From the NCBI RefSeq assembly GCF_025200715.1, contig NZ_CP104144.1:2232001-2296000 (forward strand): a DNA stretch of 64,000 nt. The letters are read 5' to 3'. This stretch comes from Rhizobium sullae. Its GTDB lineage: Bacteria > Pseudomonadota > Alphaproteobacteria > Rhizobiales > Rhizobiaceae. How positions within the stretch are numbered: position 1 is the stretch's first letter; every line of letters starts with the position of its first letter. The position numbers were made by a program, and so were the translations under genes. The notes below the pieces were generated by a model, which was given only the letters and a program-made list of their open reading frames with translations, did no database searches and was not told the origin of the DNA. This document shows, in pieces, positions 27,989 through 36,931 of this stretch.

Positions 27989-29215
27989 ATGATGGGCGTC
28001 GCGACGCTAGAGGACGTCGATCGTCAAATCGGCAACGGATTTAGGCTGCTACGTTTTACACCAACCGTTGAGGCGGCTTTCCTTTGCGACTATGCGGCAA
28101 GCCGGGTCAGGCTCGCAGCCATCTGGGCTCTGATCGGCACGCTGATCTACGATATGGTGTTCTTCGGCGACGCCACGATGATGCCGGATGTGTTCTCCGA
28201 ACTCGTTGCGGTGCGGTTTGGAATTTTCACGCCATTTGCGTTGTTCAGCGTGCTGGCCTTGAGGCGCTGGCCGACCGCACGGAACTACGACCTGCTATCC
28301 ATTGCCGTCGCGTTGCTCGGCGTTCTTTTGCCGATGTCGGTCGCGGTCTACAGTCATAGTCCCTACTTGTTCGTCTACCAGAACGGCAATGTCGCCGCAT
28401 TCCTGTTTTTCGTCATCGCGCTGCGGCCGCGCTTTGCGACCATCGTGCTCGGCCTCGTGCTGATGTGCATCGTGCAATTCACGACGACGAAGTTGAACGG
28501 GTCCTTTGATGCGGTCACCTATACCGGAATTGTCACCTTTTACGTTACCCTCGCCATTTTTCTGGCGATGAGTGCCTATTTCATGGAGCACAAGGATCGG
28601 ATGAATTTCCTCCATCAGCTGCGCGGCGGCCTGCTGCATGCTGAGCTGGAGCGCAAATCGGAGCGCGATGAACTCACCGGCCTTTTCAACCGCCATTCGC
28701 TGGCGCGGAATCGCGATACGATCTGGTGCGGGGGAAATGCCGCCGCTTCGGTCGCGGTGATCATGCTTGATATCGACAGGTTCAAGCTCTTCAACGATGT
28801 TCACGGCCATATCGACGGCGACGACTGCATCCGCGCCGTCTGCCGGTGCATTTTGCGCGAAGTGGCAAGTGCGGGCGAAACCTTCCGCTTCGGCGGCGAG
28901 GAGATCCTCGTGTTGATGGCCAATGCCGACCGCGATGCGGCACAAGCGATGGCGGAAAGGACAAGGGCGGCGATAGAATCCCTCGGTATCCAACATCGCG
29001 GGCTCAGCGACGGACACGTCGTCACAGCCAGCCTCGGCGTGGCTTATGGCAAAACGTCGGAATTCTCGCTTGAGGACCTGCTCAAGGGTGCCGATGCTGC
29101 GCTCTATGACGCGAAGCGGAACGGCAGGAACACCGTTTCGATGTTCATGGCCGCAATGGCCGATCGTTCCGGAGAAGCCAAAGGGACGATGGAGACAGCG
29201 CTTCTGACTTGTTGA
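27989..29215 (+). CDS. Membrane diguanylate cyclase (GGDEF)
   Basis: 408 residues. Five or six hydrophobic helices between about residues 35 and 210 form a membrane sensor resembling that of other MASE-type cyclases. A GGDEF domain follows, with DELTGLFNRHSLARNRD, the metal-binding MLDIDRFKLFNDVHGHIDGD, and the active-site FRFGGEEI (GGEEF-type variant). It should make cyclic di-GMP. No inhibitory RxxD site is obvious before the loop. It stands alone, downstream of IclR. Confidence 0.85.
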   Translation: MMGVATLEDVDRQIGNGFRLLRFTPTVEAAFLCDYAASRVRLAAIWALIGTLIYDMVFFGDATMMPDVFSELVAVRFGIFTPFALFSVLALRRWPTARNYDLLSIAVALLGVLLPMSVAVYSHSPYLFVYQNGNVAAFLFFVIALRPRFATIVLGLVLMCIVQFTTTKLNGSFDAVTYTGIVTFYVTLAIFLAMSAYFMEHKDRMNFLHQLRGGLLHAELERKSERDELTGLFNRHSLARNRDTIWCGGNAAASVAVIMLDIDRFKLFNDVHGHIDGDDCIRAVCRCILREVASAGETFRFGGEEILVLMANADRDAAQAMAERTRAAIESLGIQHRGLSDGHVVTASLGVAYGKTSEFSLEDLLKGADAALYDAKRNGRNTVSMFMAAMADRSGEAKGTMETALLTC

Positions 29216-29344
29216 CCAGCTGACGGCTAGCTGATTCGTTCTTCCGACGACTTTGCACGCCCAAAAAGCGGGTCACCGAGCACTCCCCCGGCGTCCCTTT
29301 CTCACCCTGCGGTCACACGGAGTCGCGCTTGCAGTTCAGAACAG

Positions 29345-30001
29345 TTAAAGGTGAGCTTGCCCTCTCGCACGTGCTTTTGGCCCGAGGATAAAATCAAACA
29401 CCGGTTCAGGCTGTCCCGGCATCGTCGACGCTAAAACAGCGGGCGTTCTCGCGGCTATCTCCACGTGCTCAGCAAGCACCGCCGGCGACATGCCAAGTGC
29501 CCGCGCGAAGGGGTGACGCGGCCCTATCATCAATCGGCGAAACAATGCGGCGGCGCGTCCGGCATGACGTACGGTTGCGTCATGTTTACCCTCGCGGATT
29601 TTCACACCCGCCGCCGAAACCAGAATTAATCCCTTCAGGAGCATGCGCATTGCACTGCCGCGTTCCGCTACCTGCCAAAGGCCTTCCCAAGCCTCATGCG
29701 CCTCCCAGTAATAGCCGTGATTGAAGAGATCTTCGCCCCAGGCGAAGGCGTCAGAATCCAACGATGCCTTTGCTGCGAGGGGCAAAGGTCCGACATGATA
29801 GCTGTGCCCCGCGGGATCACGCACCGGATGCGGCTGCCGACCCGGCAGATAAGCATAGTCCGGAAAACTTCTTTGCGGCAACAAACGAGGACGTTTCACA
29901 ACACCGATAGCCGAAGCGGATAACATAATGGCAATGACCATGGTCCCATATAAACCTGTTGCCAAGTCTGTTTGCAAATCGGCCGAGCGCTTCTGGTCCA
30001 T
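29345..30001 (-). CDS. DUF309-family protein
   Basis: About 218 residues. The family core is clear: FPDYAYLPGRQPHPVRDPAGHSY, then LFNHGYYWEAHEAWEGLWQ and MLLKGLILVSAAGVKIREG. The first 40 residues include a short hydrophobic stretch (TMVIAIMLSASAIGVV), which may mean a later start (29941). The frame continues to 30199, but no start signal favours that. The function of DUF309 is unknown; a small helical protein is expected. Confidence 0.6.
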   Translation of the reverse strand: MDQKRSADLQTDLATGLYGTMVIAIMLSASAIGVVKRPRLLPQRSFPDYAYLPGRQPHPVRDPAGHSYHVGPLPLAAKASLDSDAFAWGEDLFNHGYYWEAHEAWEGLWQVAERGSAMRMLLKGLILVSAAGVKIREGKHDATVRHAGRAAALFRRLMIGPRHPFARALGMSPAVLAEHVEIAARTPAVLASTMPGQPEPVFDFILGPKARARGQAHL

Positions 30002-30367
30002 GATGCTTGCGACGGAGATGACGGAAAAACTTTGGACGAAGAAAGAAGCGGGCACGGTGCGAACTGTTTCCGTGATCTGACCGGATCGCTCAAATGGAGA
30101 AATACGTATCCACTCGGCGTGGTTCGAACACTGCCGTCGTCTTCTGCAGTGGCGACGGTCATCCTTGATATAATTCATCCTCGGAGAGAGGTGGCTCATC
30201 CGTCAGGCCACCATCAGCGGGGTCCTTGCGGTCGGCCAAATTGCTCAATCGAACAACAAGTCGGGAACGGCAGGCCCTGTCACAGCGTTTTCAAACGAGC
30301 GAGCCTGATCGCTATCAAAGCGTCTTGCCGTCGCGCGCGTATAGTCGCCTCAAACGGAGGTAAGGTC

Positions 30368-30475
30368 ATGGCGCACAAGCAAGTCCTGTTTTCATCTGGT
30401 CACACTCGACCGCACCCGGCCTTTGCGCGTGGCGAGAAAAAAGGAGAGCTTTCACATGACATCCTTGGACGATAG
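30368..30475 (+). other. 35-codon mini-ORF beginning like GroEL
   Basis: ATG 30368 has a perfect GGAGGT upstream. It opens MAHKQVLFSS, which matches the first residues of a rhizobial GroEL variant, then loses all similarity and stops at 30475. It overlaps the start of the DUF1476 gene in another frame, so it could act as a coupled leader. A groEL relic shortened by deletion is the simplest reading. Confidence 0.4.
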
Positions 30476-30785
30476 AAGACGGGCGCTTGAAGACAAATAC
30501 ATTCTCGACCTTGAGCGGTCACTGAAGGTTCGGGCCCGCCGAAACCGCCTGTTGGCAGAATGGGTTGCCGCTGCAATCGGCCGAAACGACCTCGAGGCTT
30601 ATGTGGATGAGGTTGTGGCAACGGCCCTCGCCTCACCGGAAGATCAGGATTTGCTGCGGAAGATTGTCGTGGACTTCAATGCCGCCGGCCAGGCTGCCGA
30701 TGAAGCATTCATTCGCGAAAAGATGCACGACCTCATGTACACGGCTGCGGAAGCCATGGAGGGCGAGGCCGCAACGCCCAGTTAG
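30456..30785 (+). CDS. DUF1476 protein (ATPase inhibitor subunit zeta family)
   Basis: 109 residues from ATG 30456 (AAAGGAGAG upstream). It matches the alphaproteobacterial family pattern: DDRRRALEDKYILDLERSLK, VRARRNRLLAEWVAAAIG, and a helical rest ending MHDLMYTAAEAM. In Paracoccus the zeta protein blocks ATP hydrolysis by F1-ATPase; this divergent plasmid-type copy may act under energy stress. It lies among phasin and acetyltransferase genes. Confidence 0.75.
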   Translation: MTSLDDRRRALEDKYILDLERSLKVRARRNRLLAEWVAAAIGRNDLEAYVDEVVATALASPEDQDLLRKIVVDFNAAGQAADEAFIREKMHDLMYTAAEAMEGEAATPS

Positions 30786-30812
30786 CGGTGTCGGACGTCG
30801 CCGAAATCCGAG

Positions 30813-31184
30813 TCAGGGAGCAACCGAACTGGCTGCGATGTCCTCGATCGTCCGCAAGGCCTCGCCGCGTGCGATTGTCTCGGTCTCTTTCGCAGCCTTT
30901 GCCGCCACGGCAAAGATTCGGCTGCTTTCGCGCGCATAGTCCGTGATCATTTCTGCTGAGAAATCATTGAAAACGTCTAATGCGTCAGGTGCGGCCTGCG
31001 CGCCCGTCAGGGCGCCGACAAACGCGACGTCCTTCTCGATGCGATCGAGCCAGAACGTGAGGCCCTCCATCTGAAACCGAAGCGCCGCACCCGCGAACCC
31101 GGCTTGAAACCTCGTGCTTGCCAAAATGGCAGCGCCGAAGGGGCTGAATTGCGAAAATGGAAGTGGCATGTGCAAACTAGTCAT
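30813..31184 (-). CDS. Phasin-like protein
   Basis: 123 residues. The pattern FGAAILASTRFQAGFAGAALRFQMEGLTFWLDRIEKDV followed by DALDVFNDFSAEMITDYARES resembles the phasin_2 family of polyhydroxyalkanoate-granule proteins, described here only by its parts. It is amphipathic and helical. It converges with the DUF1476 gene. Confidence is limited because phasins are weakly conserved. Confidence 0.5.
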   Translation of the reverse strand: MTSLHMPLPFSQFSPFGAAILASTRFQAGFAGAALRFQMEGLTFWLDRIEKDVAFVGALTGAQAAPDALDVFNDFSAEMITDYARESSRIFAVAAKAAKETETIARGEALRTIEDIAASSVAP

Positions 31185-31211
31185 GTGCGGCCTCCGCGGT
31201 TGTTCAGAATA

Positions 31212-31711
31212 TCAGGCTAGATTGTTTCTTCGCCTTCGTCCTTGATCTCTCTCAAGCCGGATCGGGCAATGACCGCTGCCGTTCGTGGCGTCCTGTGACA
31301 GATCACGCTTGTTCCGCCCCCCTGCCGCATTTGGATCGGCAAGCCTGAGGCGCACTAGTTCAAGCCCCGCATCACCAGATGAGGTCGCGACCTCAAATCC
31401 AAGCTTGCGGCACAACCCGAGCATCTTTGCGTTGCCGCGCAGAACGGAGCCACGGACCTCCGCCAGACCTCTGCGCGTGCGAACAGCAGGAGCTGCTGCA
31501 AGAGCGCCGTTCCCAAGCCGATGCGCTGTTGGTCGCTCCTGACGAGCAGGTCATAGTCGCCCCACTCCCGCCCCGCGTCAATCACGAGGCGAGAAACGCC
31601 TACAAGCTGGCCTGCCGGATTGATCGCCACGAAGGCCATCTCCCTCTCGTAGTCGATATGCGTTATGCGGACAATTGGCGCCTTGGATTTGATCCCGGAA
31701 CAAGGCGTCAT
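31212..31711 (-). pseudogene. GNAT acetyltransferase domain, frameshifted
   Basis: From 31711 down, RITHIDYEREMAFVAINP then VRSDQQRIGLGTALLQQLL is a GNAT domain of the Pat/acyl-CoA-synthetase-linked type, including the acetyl-CoA loop. After LLLFARA the homology moves to the next frame: RGLAEVRGSVLRGNAKMLGL and CRKLGFEV. One frameshift at about 31480 thus breaks the gene, and its 5' part is missing, replaced by transposase sequence. Confidence 0.7.
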
Positions 31712-31898
31712 CGGTCTGTCCGATGTCGCGTGGGAGGAGGCGAAGCGGAGCGTGGTAGTTATCCGCCCGCTCGCTGAACTGCCGGCTGCGCCAGCGCATC
31801 TTGCGCGACGAGCTGGAAGGGTATTCGGCCTTACGGAGCGGACGGTCTATGCGCTCATCCGCCGGTATCGCCAATCCGGGGTCTTGTTAGTTCGTTAG
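31665..31898 (+). mobile_element. Mu-type transposase N-terminal fragment
   Basis: The frame VIGLSDVAWEEAKRSVVVI followed by RAGRVFGLTERTVYALIRRY is the N-terminal DNA-binding region of Mu-like (rve) transposases. It stops at 31898 after about 75 codons; the catalytic DDE part is gone. It runs against the broken GNAT gene and probably marks an old insertion or deletion point. Nothing further is recognised up to 32041. Confidence 0.6.
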
Positions 31899-32041
31899 CA
31901 CCCAGGCCTTCGTCACGCGGCAAGGGCCGTCGTCCGCATACGGCGGAGACAACCACAATCGGCATGCTGGCTGGCGCTCGTTTTTGTCTACCGGTCGCTT
32001 GCAATGCGCAAGCCCGAACTCAATGCCGGTCCCCACGCCTA

Positions 32042-32647
32042 CTATACGTCAAATCGCTCAAGCATCCTTTTAAGCTGAATATTCTGCAACTGGAGCTTTT
32101 GGGCCAGCTCGGCTCTCAGTCGCCTGATTTCATCGTCCAGGACTGCCACCTCATCGAAGAAGGCTTCCCGGGAGGGCGAGGATCGCGCACTTTCACCCTT
32201 GTTCCCCGGGGCATTGCTCTGGGAAACCACGTCGGCTCGGGCATTCTTCGCGCGTCCTGACAGCTTCGCCAAGGGTGCTCGCGGGGTTTTTTTGCGTGTT
32301 GCGCTTCGCGGCACCAACGCATGCGCTTCAGCACCCGACCGACTGACCTCTTGATGCGCAGCTGTTTGGATGTCTTCAGCATCGATTGGCGTCGAGAGTG
32401 CTCCCCCGGTGTCCGGATGGCGTTCGCTTCTGTTTGAAGTCGTTGCTGCCCCGAGATCAAAAGGTCGGTTCTCGGCGCGGTCGGATACGGGGAATGCATC
32501 TGTTGAATTTAACGGAAGTACCGTCGATTGTTGCGCTTCGCTTTCGCTGGGCTTGGAATTGGGACTATGCCCGGCCGAACTCTCTCGAACTTCCGCCGGT
32601 CGTCGCGGCGACGTTAACTGAGCAAGGAATTTCCATGGTGATTTCAT
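32042..32647 (-). CDS. SyrB-associated coiled-coil protein
   Basis: 201 residues from ATG 32647 (MKSPWKFLAQLTSPRRPAE), a start seen in rhizobial proteins next to syrB-like genes. The middle is hydrophilic and low in complexity. The end is a coiled coil: EAFFDEVAVLDDEIRRLRAEL, then QLQNIQLKRMLERFDV. Function is unknown; a DNA- or partner-binding accessory of the SyrB type is an inference. It follows the SyrB-like gene on the same strand. Confidence 0.55.
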   Translation of the reverse strand: MKSPWKFLAQLTSPRRPAEVRESSAGHSPNSKPSESEAQQSTVLPLNSTDAFPVSDRAENRPFDLGAATTSNRSERHPDTGGALSTPIDAEDIQTAAHQEVSRSGAEAHALVPRSATRKKTPRAPLAKLSGRAKNARADVVSQSNAPGNKGESARSSPSREAFFDEVAVLDDEIRRLRAELAQKLQLQNIQLKRMLERFDV

Positions 32648-32792
32648 TGTGCTTCGACCTCGAGTGACCCCCGCGCTGCGACGTTGCCGCAGCCTCAGGT
32701 CCAAGCTCATGACGTGAGCCCGGCGAATTTCTCCTACCGAAAATGTAGTGGCTGAGGCCGATCTCGCAACCGGTCCTGTTGTTACTCGGTGA

Positions 32793-33221
32793 TCAATCGA
32801 GTCCAAGCCGCTTGCGCAGATCGGCGTTTTCCGCACGCAGCTTTTCTGCCATAGCTTTCCGGAGCCTTTTATTCTCTTCCTCGAGGTGAATGAGGTCTGC
32901 CATCTCATCCATCGTCGAAAGAGTCGCCTTTGCCGTTGGTCCGGGTTGCTTTGCCGTCCTCTTTCTGCCCCTTGCCTCGATGGCGTCCTTCCTCGTGCTC
33001 TTGCCGGTGACTTCCGTTCCCACGGGCGTCAGCTTCGCTTCTTCAGCGTGTTCGCCACTCTTCTTGCGACCCCTCGGCAACTTCGCTGAGGCGATTACCG
33101 TTGCTTCGGCAGTTGCCTTCTGACGCCGTGGTGCGCGTTGCTTCTTAAGCGCCGGCTTTTGTGCCGAGGTATTCGTTTCGACGCCCTCCGTAGTGGAGCC
33201 CGTATTATTCTGGTCAGCCAT
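32793..33221 (-). CDS. SyrB-like protein
   Basis: 142 residues. It begins MADQNNTGSTTEGVE, has a lysine/arginine-rich middle, and ends with DEMADLIHLEEENKRLRKAM and AEKLRAENADLRKRLGLD, the typical SyrB tail. In Sinorhizobium SyrB lowers syrM expression. Compared with full SyrB, the central part resembling a transposase helix-turn-helix seems shortened. ATG 33221 was chosen over TTG 33224. Confidence 0.7.
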   Translation of the reverse strand: MADQNNTGSTTEGVETNTSAQKPALKKQRAPRRQKATAEATVIASAKLPRGRKKSGEHAEEAKLTPVGTEVTGKSTRKDAIEARGRKRTAKQPGPTAKATLSTMDEMADLIHLEEENKRLRKAMAEKLRAENADLRKRLGLD

Positions 33222-33485
33222 CAATTATCCCCTTTGTGCCCGACAGTCTTGTCGGCTGGGCGAAAGGCGGAGTCAACATGATCATTATGGAAAGCCCGCA
33301 ATTTTCGGATGCACCGCCTAATCGGTAGCGCGTTGGAGCTCGCTCAATTGTTCAATGCTTACCTTGAATTGGGTCGCGTCGCGTGCAAGCGCGGCCCGTC
33401 CAGAAAGATCGGGATCGATTTGGGCTCGACGCGGATAATGCGGTTCCCACCGAAGCCAACGCGATCCTGAATTTCCCGCCAATCG

Positions 33486-33791
33486 TTACCATTTTCGGGC
33501 CGGCTCCTCATCTCGCCGCGTTATGCCCGCAGACCGACCGCCCTCTATGAAGACGGTATCGAACGTGATCCGTGCGTTTCCCACAAAGTCGAGGTATCCG
33601 ACGTCGAAGTCACGGCAAAGGGTCCGCGCGTCCTGAGATAGGTAGGGAGCGATGAAGATCGCCACCGCTGGCGGGTCAAACTTCTCCGCAGCCCTCCGAA
33701 GCTGAAAAACTGCGGAACACACATGCCGCGGCCGGCTGACCGGTTTGAATTCGCAGACGAGGGAGCGGCGGCTCCCTGCTAACCACGCCAA
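33486..33791 (-). pseudogene. Fragment of an AbiEi-like/nuclease-fold winged-helix protein
   Basis: The segment SLVCEFKPVSRPRHVCSAVF, AVAIFIAPYLSQDARTLCRD and DVGYLDFVGNARITFDTVFI belongs to a family where this nuclease-like fold precedes a winged helix. Both the true start and the winged-helix part are missing, and the sequence stops at GITRRDEEPARKW. The flanks 33225-33485 and 33792-34076 show no other gene; the latter must hold the promoter of the next operon. Confidence 0.5.
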
Positions 33792-34076
33792 CCCAGCAAC
33801 CTTTCAAATGCCTACGCAATCCGGCTGCAACCCTCTACGCCTTGAGTGAATTTGAACCATTGACCCGCGAATGGCATTCTGGGGCACTGGCCTCTAATCG
33901 ATACTTGCGGTTGTCACGAAGCAGTTCGTGAGCCAGGCTGTGACCCTGCTTCTGTCATTTGAATCCGTGCCAAATATTTCCGGGGAACCTTTCCGGGGAT
34001 GCTGCATCCAATGTCTGCCGTCGAATACAGGAGTCGCCTGTTTCGGCGCAATAGTTGGACCTTAGGGAGTTAGATC

Positions 34077-34598
34077 ATGTTGAAGCGCATTCTGGCAGCG
34101 ACCTTCTTCGCGGCATCATTGGCCACCGGTGCGATGGCTGACGATGCCAAGCCGACCGATCCGCAGATCGCCCATGTCGCCTACACAGCTGGACAGATCG
34201 ACGTCACCGCCGCAGAGCAGGCGCTGAGGAAAAGCAAGAACGCCGATGTCATCGCATTCGCGAAAGTTATGGAACGCGATCACAAGGCGGTCAATGAACA
34301 GGCATTGGCTCTGGTCAAGAAGCTGAAGGTTACGCCGGAAGACAATGCGATCAGCCAGTCCTTATCCTCCCAGGCGACAAAGGAGTTGGCAACGCTCGAC
34401 GCGCTCAATAGTGCCGCCTTCGACAAGGCCTATGTCGAAAACGAGGTGGCCTACCACAAGGCGGTCAATAGTGCGCTCGCGGAAACCCTGATCCCCTCCG
34501 CAAAAAATGCCGAACTCAAGGCGCTGCTGGAAACCGGCCTGACGTTGTTTAAGGAACACCAGATGCATGCTGAGCATCTGGCCTCGATGATCAAATAG
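34077..34598 (+). CDS. DUF4142 periplasmic protein
   Basis: 173 residues with a signal peptide (LAATFFAASLATGAMA). The mature ferritin-like helical domain has the DUF4142 pattern: AYTAGQIDVTAAEQALRKSK, FAKVMERDHKAVNEQAL and FKEHQMHAEHL, with conserved His residues. Its role is unknown, often linked with envelope stress. It is 8 bases before the cupredoxin gene. Confidence 0.85.
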   Translation: MLKRILAATFFAASLATGAMADDAKPTDPQIAHVAYTAGQIDVTAAEQALRKSKNADVIAFAKVMERDHKAVNEQALALVKKLKVTPEDNAISQSLSSQATKELATLDALNSAAFDKAYVENEVAYHKAVNSALAETLIPSAKNAELKALLETGLTLFKEHQMHAEHLASMIK

Positions 34599-34606
34599 AC
34601 GCAACG

Positions 34607-34936
34607 ATGACCTCGGCATTCAGAACGGTATTGCTCACGGTGGCGGTTGCGGCAACCTTTGCCATGGCATCGCCTGCTGCTTTGGCGGCGGAATATCAGA
34701 TCACGATCGCCAATATGGGGTTCGGTGCGCCGGCGGGCTCGCTTCACGTGGGCGACGTGATCATCTGGCGAAACGATGATATCTTCCGTCATACAGCCAC
34801 GGCGCGCGACAAGAGCTTCGACGTCGATCTTCCGCCGAAGTCGGAGAGACGAATAACGGTCAGGCAGAGAGGAGTCATCGATTTCTACTGCCGTTTCCAC
34901 CCTGCGATGGTGGGGAGACTGGACGTCCAGCGATAG
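34607..34936 (+). CDS. Cupredoxin-family periplasmic copper protein
   Basis: 109 residues. A signal peptide (VAVAATFAMASPAALA) precedes a small blue-copper domain. Ligands are visible: His in FRHTATARD, then Cys, His and Met in YCRFHPAM. It may carry electrons or bind copper in the periplasm. It lies between the DUF4142 and ECF sigma genes in one transcript. Confidence 0.8.
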   Translation: MTSAFRTVLLTVAVAATFAMASPAALAAEYQITIANMGFGAPAGSLHVGDVIIWRNDDIFRHTATARDKSFDVDLPPKSERRITVRQRGVIDFYCRFHPAMVGRLDVQR

Positions 34937-34978
34937 GGCTGGACGCTGCCCGACAACAGCGAAAAAAACGGAGAATTC

Positions 34979-35695
34979 ATGGTTATTCCACTGGTCACGG
35001 CCGAACGACAGAATCTGGAAACATTTATGCTCGCCGAAAACCAGCTCGTCGAGCTTGCACGCGAGGGCAACGAACGTGCGATCCGCATGATTATCCAGCG
35101 GCACAATCGACGCCTGTTCCGTACAGCGCGCGCCATCATTCGCGACGATGCCGAGGCGGAGGATATCGTGCAGGCCGCCTATGTTCAGGCCTTCACACAT
35201 CTGGCTTTGTTTCGCGGCAAGGCCCGGCTGTCCACCTGGCTGACAAGAATAGTCCTCAACGAAGCGCTCGGGCGCATACGCCGTCAACGGAAGACCACCG
35301 GGCTCGAGGACCTTGACATGCAGTTGAAGAACCATGGAGGCCAAGTGTTGCAGTTTCCAATGTCGCTCGCTGTGTCCGATCCAGAGATGGAACTTTCACG
35401 CAGTGAAGTTCGCACGTTGCTCGAGCACGCGGTTGACGGGCTGCCGGTCGATTTTCGCGCTGTCTTTGTGCTCCGCGACGTGGAAGGCATGAGCACTGAG
35501 GAAACCTCGGCACATCTCGATATCAGGATCGAGACGGTCAAGACCCGTCTGCACAGGGCGCGAAAGCTGATGCGCGTGGCAATAGAAAAGCAGCTTGCAG
35601 GAGCGTTCTCGGCCCTCTTCCCCTTCGATGGCTCCCGCTGCTCATCTATGGCCGATCGGGTTATCGTGGCGCTGCAGTCCCGCACGAAGGCTTGA
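34979..35695 (+). CDS. ECF-type RNA polymerase sigma factor
   Basis: 238 residues. Region 2 is AIRMIIQRHNRRLFRTARAI and DDAEAEDIVQAAYVQAFTHL; region 4 is LPVDFRAVFVLRDVEGMSTE and ETVKTRLHRARKLM. A C-terminal extension ends FPFDGSRCSSMADRVIVALQ. No anti-sigma gene follows, so control may come from the periplasmic proteins encoded upstream or from the extension itself; this is inference. ATG 35027 is a possible later start. Confidence 0.85.
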   Translation: MVIPLVTAERQNLETFMLAENQLVELAREGNERAIRMIIQRHNRRLFRTARAIIRDDAEAEDIVQAAYVQAFTHLALFRGKARLSTWLTRIVLNEALGRIRRQRKTTGLEDLDMQLKNHGGQVLQFPMSLAVSDPEMELSRSEVRTLLEHAVDGLPVDFRAVFVLRDVEGMSTEETSAHLDIRIETVKTRLHRARKLMRVAIEKQLAGAFSALFPFDGSRCSSMADRVIVALQSRTKA

Positions 35696-36009
35696 GATCA
35701 GTGCGCTTTTATCGCGATATGTAAGCTGCATAGCATTCATGGCGACATCAGCTCGGGACAAAGGGCGGGTTCATCGGAAGCGGCACTTTGAAGCAGATAG
35801 CGAGAGCATGGTCAGTCACCCAGTTACTCGTGCATGAACCCTCGTCGGATGATTTCGATCATCGGCCTCGTTTCGACCTTCTGCCTCTCGTTCGAATTAG
35901 CCCTACAGCAAATCCTGGTTACGCTTGCGACCTTCCGGCGACCGTTCGTCAGAACTGGAGGCGCCGCTGCCTCCATTCGCCGGAGCCGCCTTCTCAACTT
36001 AGATTTAGA
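35696..36009. other. Intergenic stretch, no recognisable gene
   Basis: About 310 bases between convergent ECF sigma and methyltransferase genes. No motif, strong hairpin or RNA gene is evident. Confidence 0.5.
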
Positions 36010-36804
36010 CTACGACTTGCGTACCTTCATGATGAGCGACGGCATTTGGAATTCGATCGAGCCGTCATCGATCACGAAGGACCTGAGTGCCGTCTTCGAT
36101 TCGTTGAGAAGCTGCTCGAACTGTTCGTCGGTGAGCACACCACCGAGCGTCCACACGCAGGCGCGTTCGGCGGACACCAGGGCGTCGATCGACTTGAAGC
36201 GGACTTTTCCTTCGCGGCAGACAACCTCTGCGCCTGCGACACCCGCTGTATTGCAGATTTCATGCAGCCGCCCGGCATCACCGAGGCTGAAGGGCGCGCG
36301 GAAGGCATTCCCCACCTCCTTGCCGAACAGCCGGTCGAGTAACAGCGCGAATGCGCTGTATCCCGGCGAGTTCTCGACCGCATCGCATACTGCGACTACC
36401 AGCCGGCCGCCCGGTTTGAGGACCCGCATCATCTCGGCGAGCGCCTTCGGCTTGTCCTCGAAGAACATGAAGCCGAACTGGCTGACAACGGCGTCGAAGC
36501 TGTCGTCCGGCAATGGCAGCGCCTCAGCCATTCCTTCCATCCATTCGATTTTGCCAGGTTTGCGGCGCGCAACCACCAGCATTTCCGGGTTTGCGTCAAG
36601 CCCGACAACCGAACCCGACGGACCGGTGATTTCAGCCGCGGCGAACGTCAGAGCGCCGGTACCGCAAGCCACGTCAAGTACGCAGTCGCCCTTCTGCACC
36701 CCGGCTTCAGCAGCGATGACCCGTCCCCATGGGGCAAACAGCGCCGGCACGAAATGGGCGTCATAAACCTCGGACGGACTGCGCACTTCCTCATGCGTCA
36801 CCAT
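36010..36804 (-). CDS. SAM-dependent methyltransferase
   Basis: 264 residues from ATG 36804. Motif I is VLDVACGTGALTFAAAE, motif II includes VVGLDANPEML, and motif III is FDAVVSQFGFMFFEDKPKAL. It is of the UbiE/type 11 class; the substrate is unknown. It diverges from an AraC regulator, which may control it. Confidence 0.8.
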   Translation of the reverse strand: MVTHEEVRSPSEVYDAHFVPALFAPWGRVIAAEAGVQKGDCVLDVACGTGALTFAAAEITGPSGSVVGLDANPEMLVVARRKPGKIEWMEGMAEALPLPDDSFDAVVSQFGFMFFEDKPKALAEMMRVLKPGGRLVVAVCDAVENSPGYSAFALLLDRLFGKEVGNAFRAPFSLGDAGRLHEICNTAGVAGAEVVCREGKVRFKSIDALVSAERACVWTLGGVLTDEQFEQLLNESKTALRSFVIDDGSIEFQMPSLIMKVRKS

Positions 36805-36931
36805 GGCTTTCCTCCACGTTGAATTCGCGGCACCGGCACATTCGCTGGATATGCCGGTGCGCACAGGATATGCTTCAAAAATGGTTCAGGCCCATGATCG
36901 GACGTCTTTGTCGCTTGCCGCATCGTCCAAG

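Noticed and set aside
33984..34020. GGAAC box as a possible ECF-type promoter before DUF4142
   Set aside because: No matching -10 (CGTT) at the expected 16-17 base distance.
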